DNA of 64,000 nucleotides from an uncultured Christensenellaceae bacterium (lineage in GTDB: Bacteria; Bacillota; Clostridia; Christensenellales; UBA3700), in NCBI GenBank assembly GCA_944380355.1, contig CALWHJ010000003.1, positions 62,001 to 126,000 on the forward strand, given 5' to 3'. Both the position numbers and the translations under genes were made by a program. A model generated the notes under the pieces. The model was not told the DNA's origin. It ran no database searches and worked only from the letters and a program-made list of their open reading frames with translations. The stretch's first letter is position 1. The number at the start of each line of letters is the position of its first letter. Shown here one piece after another: positions 51,887-58,606 of this stretch.

Positions 51887-53395
51887 TTATTCAGTCTTTT
51901 CAGAGTTGGCTTGTTCTACGTTTGTTTGCTCGCCTTTTGCAAGTGCTTCACCGACTGCGGCCTGCTCAGCTATTAAGCCGTCGGATTGAGACGCGTCATC
52001 CGACTTTTCTTGCTGTGCTTTTGCACGTCTTTCTTCGAGCTCTTTTTTGATTTGGTCAAATCTCTCTCTGCTGAGATTTGCCCTGTGAGAGAAAATTATG
52101 GATACGATAAAGATTAGTCCGGGAAGTACGCCAAGCACTATTCTTACGGCAAGCAACGCGCTTTCAGGCTGTTGAATGACGCTGCCATCCATACTCTCTA
52201 CATATCCGAATGCGCCCAACACCGCCGATACGAGAGCTATCGAAACACCGTTGGCAACTTTATACATAAACTGAGTTATACCGTAGTACGCCCCCTCTCT
52301 TCTAGTACCGTTGACGTATTCGTCTACCTCTACGACGTCAGGTACGCTGGCATAGGGCAATATCTGTATCGCCGACATTCCGAAGCCTGCAAAAACGCAC
52401 AGAAGCACGGTGGACCATACAGTCTTGGCAGGAACGAAAATAGCTGCCAACAACACTATTGCCATATATATGCAAGCTATGGTGTATACCTTGTGTTTGT
52501 TGAATTTTTCGCTGAGCTTTACCCACACAAAGGAAGACGCTATCGCACACAACAGCGGTATCGCTACAAATACCATTGCCATCGCGCCGCCGGCAAATCC
52601 CAAAGAATCGTTGATAAAGAACATAAATACTGCCATTATGATGTCGAAACCTACCATACTCAGAAGATAACACATCATTACGTTGCGAAATTCGCGTAAC
52701 TTAAAAAACTCTTTCAGCGTAGCAAAAAAGCCTTTATTATTCTGCTCGACTACGTCTATTCTCTCGTGAATATTAGACGCGCACAAAAGCATTATCACTA
52801 TGGATATCACTGCAAATATCGCGGCGGACAACATATACGCTTTTCTGGGGTCGCCGAAGAGTTGATAGAACAGACTCTCCTGTCCGTCTGCAAACAACGC
52901 AAACAGAGCCGCGCCCAGTATAATGCCCACGTTGGCAAGAGCTATACGTATGCCGTTGAGCGAGGTACGCTCGTCATAGTTGTCCGTCATATTGGCTGTA
53001 ATTGCATTGTAAGGGATATATACTACCGTCCACGTCGTGTTGAACAGCATATAGGCGAGCGTGTAATAAATCATCTTGCCTACTTGCCGGTCGGCACCGA
53101 AAGGCGCAACCCACAAGAGCAAAAACGCAAGACCGTAAGGCACCGCGCCGAAGAGCATATATACTCTGCGCTTGCCCCACTTGCTCTTTGTTTTGTCACT
53201 GATTCTGCCCATCATATAGTCGGTAACGGCATCCCAGAATTTCGCTATCAGAAATACTGCCGAAGCAAGTTCGGGTTTAAGTCCGCCGACGTTGACGAAA
53301 AAGTAGAGCAGATAGAAAGAGATTGCCGCGAACATTATGTTGGCAGACAAATCTCCGAGACCGTAAAAGATTTTTTCTTTGAGCTTGAGTTTCAT
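51887..53395 (-). CDS. GPH family sugar:cation symporter
   Basis: 502 residues from the ATG at 53395 (GAGGG upstream); a longer frame would run into repeat element B and is rejected. Twelve spans with the glycoside-pentoside-hexuronide signatures: FWDAVTDYMMGRISDKTKSKWGKRR near residue 48 and PYNAITANMTDNYDERTSLN near 117. It should import a glycoside with sodium or protons. The last 65 residues are a charged, glutamine- and glutamate-rich cytoplasmic tail. Confidence 0.92.
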   Translation of the reverse strand: MKLKLKEKIFYGLGDLSANIMFAAISFYLLYFFVNVGGLKPELASAVFLIAKFWDAVTDYMMGRISDKTKSKWGKRRVYMLFGAVPYGLAFLLLWVAPFGADRQVGKMIYYTLAYMLFNTTWTVVYIPYNAITANMTDNYDERTSLNGIRIALANVGIILGAALFALFADGQESLFYQLFGDPRKAYMLSAAIFAVISIVIMLLCASNIHERIDVVEQNNKGFFATLKEFFKLREFRNVMMCYLLSMVGFDIIMAVFMFFINDSLGFAGGAMAMVFVAIPLLCAIASSFVWVKLSEKFNKHKVYTIACIYMAIVLLAAIFVPAKTVWSTVLLCVFAGFGMSAIQILPYASVPDVVEVDEYVNGTRREGAYYGITQFMYKVANGVSIALVSAVLGAFGYVESMDGSVIQQPESALLAVRIVLGVLPGLIFIVSIIFSHRANLSRERFDQIKKELEERRAKAQQEKSDDASQSDGLIAEQAAVGEALAKGEQTNVEQANSEKTE

Positions 53396-53405
53396 AATCC
53401 CTCTA

Positions 53406-53428
53406 TAGGCGAGCGCGTATAGCGGCGC
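53406..53428 (+). repeat. 23-bp inverted repeat, left end of island 2
   Basis: The first 23 bases of element B. They are repeated perfectly in inverse orientation at 54029-54051. Confidence 0.9.
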
Positions 53429-53537
53429 ATATTTTGCCTTTGTCTGCGACACTCACGCTCAGTTACATACGCACAGTATGCGCCTGTCGCGCTCGGTCTG
53501 GAAAAGACAAACTCTGCACCACTCTACGCGCTCGCAC
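53406..53537 (+). repeat. 132-bp structured element B (forward)
   Basis: Starts TAGGCG, ends CGCAC. Outer stem GCGAGCGCGTA (53409-53419) with TACGCGCTCGC (53525-53535), 11 bp perfect. Inner stem TTTGTCT with AGACAAA. Core hairpin CATAC-GCACA-GTATG. Begins 11 bases upstream of the GPH transporter start. Confidence 0.88.
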
Positions 53538-53660
53538 GAAATTTAGTAATAAATTATTTTTCCACGCTGGCAAGAAGTTTTATATCTTTCTTCTTTGCTT
53601 ACCGCAATACATAATTGCGTGCGATAGGCAAGTCCTGAATATATTAGTATTATAATATAA

Positions 53661-53701
53661 TAATTTATACAATTTACATAAGGCTTAAATTATATAAATC
53701 A
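53661..53701. repeat. Dispersed 41-bp palindrome, copy 5 (worn)
   Basis: Left arm TAATTTATACAATTTA as in copy 3, loop CATAAGGCT, but the right arm has two changes that break pairing. It directly precedes element C. Confidence 0.85.
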
Positions 53702-53702
53702 A

Positions 53703-53834
53703 TAGGCGCCCTTGTATAAGGGCGCGCCTTTCCCTTTTATCTGCGACGCTCCTTCTCAGTCACGTACGGTAAGTACGCTCCTATCGTAGTCGGTCTTGAA
53801 AAAGAAAAAATCACACCCTTCTCCAAGGCCGCAC
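53703..53834 (+). repeat. 132-bp structured element C (forward)
   Basis: Starts TAGGCG, ends CGCAC. Outer stem GCGCCCTTG with CAAGGCCGC (8 of 9 pairs). Its 5' arm also pairs perfectly with the next bases (GCGCCCTT-GTAT-AAGGGCGC). Core hairpin CGTAC-GGTAA-GTACG. Closest to element A2. Confidence 0.88.
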
Positions 53835-53890
53835 GATGCTGTGTGTTTGTTTTTCTTTTTAATATCTTTCACTATTTCTTAATCCGCTTG

Positions 53891-53954
53891 AAGAGAGTAC
53901 CGACAAAGGGTTATATTTGCTTCAGCTAATATATACCCTTTCGTCTGGTCGGTA
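53891..53954 (+). repeat. Hairpin element, copy 2 (64 bp, forward)
   Basis: AAGAGAGTACCGAC, then AAGGGTTATATT and its near complement AATATATACCCTT around a 10-nt loop, then GGTCGGTA. Same framework as 36530-36586 on the other strand. Confidence 0.75.
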
Positions 53955-54028
53955 TAGAGCGAACCCGACGTTTTACCTTACGCTTTCGATACTTCGGAAG
54001 CGTGGGTATTTTGTCGAGGTGAGCGAAC

Positions 54029-54051
54029 GCGCCGCTATACGCGCTCGCCTA
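54029..54051 (-). repeat. 23-bp inverted repeat, right end of island 2
   Basis: Perfect inverse copy of 53406-53428. Its TAG is the stop codon of the AAA+ ATPase gene. Confidence 0.9.
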
Positions 54052-55188
54052 CTCCCTTCGAGAAAAGGCTTCGTATATATCCAGCACCTCTGCCGATATG
54101 CTGGGTGGTATCTTATCGAAAGCTTTATCGAACATAGTCTTTGTCAAAGGTATAGGCTGATTGCTGTTGTTGGCTTGAATCTCTTCGAGGGCCAGACGGC
54201 AAGCCTCCTCTATTATACCGCAAATATCAGCGGCGGAATAATAGGACGTGACTACTTCTGCACCTTTGATTTTCTCGCGCGTACGTTTTTCCGTTTCCTC
54301 TGCGATATCGTCTACCGTAATGCCTACAAGCGCGATACCTTTGAGCTTGCTTTCGATTATTGCGCGCTTAGCCGATTTGTCGGGAGGAGTAACGTGTACA
54401 AGATGAGAAAATCTCTTGTATCTGAGATAAGCGGGGTCGATTACGTCGGGACGGTTGGTAGCTGCAATCATAATACGCTTTGAGCCGTCTACGCCGAAAC
54501 CGTTGATACGCTGCAAAAGCTCTGTCGTGACAGCGGCTTTGTAGTCCTTGGTATCCTGACCTCTTTTGCTGAATATAGATTCGCATTCGTCCACAAACAA
54601 AATCGCGCCGTCGGGACAAGCGTCGATTTCCTGGAATATCTGTTTTACTGCCTGCTCGGACTCACCCACGTAGGATTTGAATATGTCCGCAGGCGTAACG
54701 ATGAACAAAGGCAGTTTCATAGCGTTGGCTATGGCTTCGGCAAACATGGTTTTACCTGTACCGGGTGCGCCGTACATCAACATTCCGAGACCGCCCTCGA
54801 TATGATAGTACTTGAGTATTTCGGGATTCTGAGCCATAAATATAAAGCTCCTGACCAAAGCTTTTACGTTGTCGAGACCTTTGACGTCGTCGAGCGTAGT
54901 GTCGGGAATCTTGCTTTTAATGACCGAGCCGTAACTTGCCGCCGCGTCGCTGAGTTGCTTATAAAAAGTCTTGTACTTATCGCTCTGCTCTCTGTCGGCG
55001 CAACGCATAGAAAGCGTGCGGGATATCTGCGCAGCCTGTGAATACTTGCCTCTCAGCTGCATTTTCTCGTCGTCCGACAAATCCTTTTTGTCCTTGCGAC
55101 CGCCTAAAATAGCGCGTATTTCGTCGGTAACCTTTTTAAGTTGTTTTTCGAGCTCTTCTATGCCCTCTTTTTTTGTTTTATCTGTCAT
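54049..55188 (-). CDS. Vps4/katanin-clade AAA+ ATPase with N-terminal helical domain
   Basis: 379 residues from the ATG at 55188 (GAGGAT upstream). Residues 1-92 are helical and charged, perhaps three helices, in the place of a MIT adaptor domain. Residues 95-379 are one AAA+ module: Walker A GAPGTGKT (140-147), pore loop SYVGESE (172-178), Walker B ILFVDE (196-201), sensor Asn245, arginine fingers in LRYKRF (255-260). The end, PPSISAEVLDIYEAF (361-375), matches the C-terminal helix typical of the meiotic clade (Vps4, katanin, spastin). These proteins form hexamers that thread and disassemble protein polymers. Last gene of the operon, 30 bases after a helical partner gene. Its stop lies in a repeat. 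Confidence 0.88.
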   Translation of the reverse strand: MTDKTKKEGIEELEKQLKKVTDEIRAILGGRKDKKDLSDDEKMQLRGKYSQAAQISRTLSMRCADREQSDKYKTFYKQLSDAAASYGSVIKSKIPDTTLDDVKGLDNVKALVRSFIFMAQNPEILKYYHIEGGLGMLMYGAPGTGKTMFAEAIANAMKLPLFIVTPADIFKSYVGESEQAVKQIFQEIDACPDGAILFVDECESIFSKRGQDTKDYKAAVTTELLQRINGFGVDGSKRIMIAATNRPDVIDPAYLRYKRFSHLVHVTPPDKSAKRAIIESKLKGIALVGITVDDIAEETEKRTREKIKGAEVVTSYYSAADICGIIEEACRLALEEIQANNSNQPIPLTKTMFDKAFDKIPPSISAEVLDIYEAFSRRE

Positions 55189-55218
55189 AAATATCCTCAA
55201 TAAATAATTTAGGTATTA

Positions 55219-55959
55219 TCAGACTATATCGTCGATATTTATTTCGCCGTTTTCGCCGTTGCTTGCGCCCGAAGATGCTCCCGCACCCGCCGAAGGCGCG
55301 CTGGAATCATCACCGCTATCGGCGTTTTCTGCCTTATATTCCTCGCGGTATTTCTGAAGCTGTTTTGCAGCTTCGTTCTGATAGCCCGCCATAACGTCGT
55401 TTTGTTTTCCGCCTTTTTTCTGCATTGATTTTTTGAGCTTTTTGTCAAAACTGCTCATAGCAACAAGCATAGCGTCGGCAATCTTTCCGTAGCCCTTTAT
55501 CATATCCATAATGGCTTTCATACGGTTGCTGTTCATTCTTACGAACTTTCTTATTTTGCTTCTTTGCTTGTACCTTCCCCACGCGGTATATCTCTTGTAG
55601 TTTTCGAGGCTCATCATCTCGTCGATAAACTTGAAGGTATCGTCCATTATATTAATAGTCTGCGAAAGCACCTGCATAGCCTCTTTCATCGAGAACATCA
55701 TTCCGACTACGTTCTGCAAACTGAACGTAACGGTATAAAACATCGACAACACTCTCGTGTTGAAGTGGTCGGGGCCGTACTTGTGTTCGCTCTCTACTAC
55801 CTTGCGCGCAAGGTCTTCGACGGACTTTTCGAGCTCCGTCTTCTTGCCCTCGAGTATCTTGTTGTCGAGTTTTCGCATATTCTGCTTTTGCATTTCGCTG
55901 TAAGGATTGTTGAGTCTTTCTCCTCTTTCTCTCTGTCTTTCTCTTGCCATAATCGTCAT
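55219..55959 (-). CDS. Helical protein with C-terminal NGEINIDDIV tail, candidate ATPase substrate 1
   Basis: 246 residues, no known family recognised with certainty. A very basic start (RERQRERGERL), long helices from 20 to 205 with a methionine-rich middle (SMKEAMQVLSQTINIMDDTF; FIDEMM) that by eye recalls the helix-2 region of Vps2/Vps24-type ESCRT-III proteins, then an acidic, serine/alanine-rich disordered linker (205-232), and the tail NGENGEINIDDIV. Basic head, helical core, acidic linker and terminal motif is the ESCRT-III layout. Ribosome site AAGGAG is close to the first ATG; a second ATG four codons on is possible. ESCRT-III homology is a hypothesis. Confidence 0.72.
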   Translation of the reverse strand: MTIMARERQRERGERLNNPYSEMQKQNMRKLDNKILEGKKTELEKSVEDLARKVVESEHKYGPDHFNTRVLSMFYTVTFSLQNVVGMMFSMKEAMQVLSQTINIMDDTFKFIDEMMSLENYKRYTAWGRYKQRSKIRKFVRMNSNRMKAIMDMIKGYGKIADAMLVAMSSFDKKLKKSMQKKGGKQNDVMAGYQNEAAKQLQKYREEYKAENADSGDDSSAPSAGAGASSGASNGENGEINIDDIV

Positions 55960-55983
55960 ATTCTCCTTTTCGACCTTATCTTA

Positions 55984-57462
55984 TCACACTATATCCGTGA
56001 TTTGTACTTCGCCGTTGTCCTGTCTCTCCTCTTTTTCCTGTTTGCTCTCAGGCTCGGGCGCGGGCTGCGCCGTCTTGCCGGCATAGCGTTTTCTTCTCGC
56101 TTCCATACGTGCTTTGAGTTCCTGTTTTTCCTTTTCTCTGTCCACCTTGTTCTCTTGTCTGTGAACTACGGACTGCTCCTTTTCCATAACCTTGTTCACG
56201 TTGGCAAATCTCTCGTCAGTCTCAGCCATATGTCTGGTCTGCGTAGCTACGTTTTCCATAATGTTGTCGTAGTAGCTTATTGCCATCGTTATGTCCTCTT
56301 CGCTCGCGCCGTAACTCAATATATCGAGAAACTGTCTGAAGTCGATATACTCAAACATTGTGTAGAAAAGGTTGGGCTCTATCTGCTGATACATTCTGTA
56401 TATAAGCTCGAGTCTCTTGAACTTCGAAAGCAATCTGCGCATAGCAAGCAGATTGTTGTTCATCATACGTATGCTCGAACGGTACTGCTCTCGCTCCATC
56501 TCGCGGATTTCGATATCCTGCTCGAGCATCGTTATCTGCGAATCTGCCTCTTCTTCGAGCATTTCGCCGTTGTCCATCTTGTCTATTATCTCCGATATTT
56601 CCTTTTGCATCTGGGCAATATCGTCGTTGATTTGCTTTACCTTGTCGTAAGACTCGTTTTGCACGTCGAATTGTTCCTCGAAGTCCTTGAGTCTGGAGAA
56701 GAATGCGTCTCCCTTTTCCTTGACCGCCGCTACGCGCGAATAACTGGAAAATACGTCTTCGGTATACTTGACTATATCCTTGTCCTTTGCGTAGTTACGC
56801 TTATTGACCGCCTTGGTAAGCTCCGCCCACTTATCCGCCTCTGAGATTGCTTCCTCGAGGTGCGTATTGACGGTATCGAATACCATATTTCTCCCCACGT
56901 AATCTCTCCACGCAAACAAGCCGTACTTGCTGTCTCCCAAAAGATTAGCCGCGCAGTCCGCAGCGTCTACGGACACGTTGTCGAATACGTTGTTAACCTT
57001 GTCCTTGAGCTGTGAGAGCAAGTCTTTGGAAGCGTTGAGAATACTCTTTTTGTACTCGCTCTTTTCTTCTATTATCATCGAGTTGACGCCCGCAAGCGAA
57101 TCGTCGATGTACGCAATAACTTCTTTTTTGATATCGGGCATATTTTTATCTCCTTTGTAATTTCTGTATTTGTGCAATATTTCCTTTTTCTTTTCGATAT
57201 AATCGTCTAGTTTTAAAGCGGCTTTGTATCCCGAAAGCTTAACGGCTATTTCCGTAAGCTCGTATACGGAGTTTTTGAGCGCAACGTCCATACCGCCTGC
57301 AAAACCTATTTTGAGAAGTCTTTCGATGTCCTCGCGTATCTCGAAAGATAGCCGCTGACACTGATTGCTGTCATAGCCGTTGACTTCTATATCCTTGAAT
57401 TTTCTCGCATAATTGACCTTATTATCGTCGAGTATGCGTATCAGCGCGTCTAATTCTATCAA
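55984..57462 (-). CDS. Long coiled-coil protein with C-terminal NGEVQITDIV tail, candidate ATPase substrate 2
   Basis: 492 residues, no family recognised. Mostly helix: coiled-coil stretches at about 255-330 (QINDDIAQMQKEISEIIDKM; ITMLEQDIEIREMEREQYR) and basic helices near 435-470, then a P/E/Q-rich linker and the tail RQDNGEVQITDIV, almost the same as in the preceding candidate partner. The start is TTG at 57460-57462, which overlaps the upstream TGA stop (TTGA) and has GGAGG ten bases upstream. No signal peptide or membrane span, so it should be cytoplasmic or peripheral. Confidence 0.72.
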   Translation of the reverse strand: MIELDALIRILDDNKVNYARKFKDIEVNGYDSNQCQRLSFEIREDIERLLKIGFAGGMDVALKNSVYELTEIAVKLSGYKAALKLDDYIEKKKEILHKYRNYKGDKNMPDIKKEVIAYIDDSLAGVNSMIIEEKSEYKKSILNASKDLLSQLKDKVNNVFDNVSVDAADCAANLLGDSKYGLFAWRDYVGRNMVFDTVNTHLEEAISEADKWAELTKAVNKRNYAKDKDIVKYTEDVFSSYSRVAAVKEKGDAFFSRLKDFEEQFDVQNESYDKVKQINDDIAQMQKEISEIIDKMDNGEMLEEEADSQITMLEQDIEIREMEREQYRSSIRMMNNNLLAMRRLLSKFKRLELIYRMYQQIEPNLFYTMFEYIDFRQFLDILSYGASEEDITMAISYYDNIMENVATQTRHMAETDERFANVNKVMEKEQSVVHRQENKVDREKEKQELKARMEARRKRYAGKTAQPAPEPESKQEKEERQDNGEVQITDIV

Positions 57463-58604
57463 TTATTTTTATCCTCCTCACATATATCGCTTATGAATTT
57501 CTCTACGGCTTTTTCCATAGACGTACGCTTTTCCATATATCTGAAAACGTCGTCGTCGTAAAATACACTCGCATTGTACTTTTTTGCCGATATAAGTCTT
57601 TTGATATGCGCGTTGTTTTGCGCACTCATACATTTTGCAAAAGCGTTTATCTGACGCTTTTTGAGATATTTGTGTCCTCCCGCGCCGTTGATAAAGCATA
57701 CGTAAATACCGTTGTCGGGACAACCCTCCGCGTACTTTACCAAAGCGTCGGAATTTCTGAATTCGTAAAATCTTCCTTCGACTTCTTTTTCGTCAAAGGT
57801 TTCTGCGATTTTAAGGCGCGTATCTCTGCTTATTCTCTCGGGTACGGAATAACCGTTGCCCAAAGGTCTGAAAAACTTTTGCGCTTCTTGTTTGGTAAGT
57901 CTGAATATTCCCAGAAGGGGTGCTCGTTCCTCGTCGAAACACGACCTCCACGCCACGTATGCCACATCGGCATTATCGTAATCGTGCTTGCCTGTAAGCA
58001 CGTATTCTCCCTCGTCGTATTCTCCGCCGAGCTGCTTTATCTTGTCGAGGACGGATTTTCTCAGCGCGTCCAAATCGACATAGCCGTCAAAGCTGCCTTT
58101 TTTACCGACAGCGCGCGGGGGCTTTTTGAGCATATTTGCAAGACGCCTTGCGCACTCGACTTTGATTTCTCTTATCTCGTCCGCATACGCCTCTCCGTCA
58201 GCGGTTTCGACGCTTTTATGCACGTTGAAACACACCGCTTTGTAATAAAAGTAAGCAACCGTCCAGCGTTCTTCCTCGCTCTTTGTAAAATCTATATAGC
58301 CGTTGTCGTAATAATATCCCATACGCATAAGTGCGGCGGGGTGCGAACGGAAAGCCGCTTCGCTGCAAAGATTTACTGCTCTGTCGAGGTACTTGAATCT
58401 CGTCTGCTTGTCGTCGTCGCGGCGCGTAAGCCACTTGTAAAAATATTCTTCCGACCTGACGTAAAGTTCCTTGTTGAGCGCGTCAATCACAAATTCGCTG
58501 TCAACGCCCGAGAATACGTCCTTTTTACAGTTGGGACAACACCATCTGCCGTCATACAGTTCGAGAGGTCTGATTATTTCAGTATTGCAATATCCGCATT
58601 TCAT
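57459..58604 (-). CDS. Zinc-ribbon protein of unknown function, 381 residues
   Basis: CGYC (3-6) and CPNC (23-26) near the N-terminus form a zinc ribbon. Residues 30-150 are helical with Sel1-like spacing (AALMRMGYYYDNGYIDF), perhaps a few TPR/Sel1 units. The rest is mixed alpha/beta with basic patches. Not recognised further. ATG preceded by GGAGG that lies inside the end of the membrane-protein gene; the stop overlaps the next start. Coupled position suggests it works with the ATPase partners. Confidence 0.7.
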   Translation of the reverse strand: MKCGYCNTEIIRPLELYDGRWCCPNCKKDVFSGVDSEFVIDALNKELYVRSEEYFYKWLTRRDDDKQTRFKYLDRAVNLCSEAAFRSHPAALMRMGYYYDNGYIDFTKSEEERWTVAYFYYKAVCFNVHKSVETADGEAYADEIREIKVECARRLANMLKKPPRAVGKKGSFDGYVDLDALRKSVLDKIKQLGGEYDEGEYVLTGKHDYDNADVAYVAWRSCFDEERAPLLGIFRLTKQEAQKFFRPLGNGYSVPERISRDTRLKIAETFDEKEVEGRFYEFRNSDALVKYAEGCPDNGIYVCFINGAGGHKYLKKRQINAFAKCMSAQNNAHIKRLISAKKYNASVFYDDDVFRYMEKRTSMEKAVEKFISDICEEDKNN

Positions 58605-58606
58605 AA

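Larger units (their letters stand above)
53396..54048. other. Repeat island 2, 653 bases without a gene
   Basis: In order: 132-bp element B (53406-53537), a short hairpin around 53590-53630, palindrome copy 5 (53661-53701), 132-bp element C (53703-53834), a hairpin element (53891-53954), and an inverted copy of the first 23 bases of element B (54029-54051). The block from 53406 to 54051 is thus bounded by perfect 23-bp inverted repeats. Confidence 0.85.

Noticed and set aside
53396-53452. N-terminal extension of the GPH transporter
   Set aside because: Would encode part of repeat element B; the ATG at 53395 has a proper ribosome site and begins at the family's usual residue.
55564-56844. 426-codon open frame on the plus strand
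   Set aside because: Opposite the two helical protein genes; low-complexity leucine/histidine content and no ribosome site.
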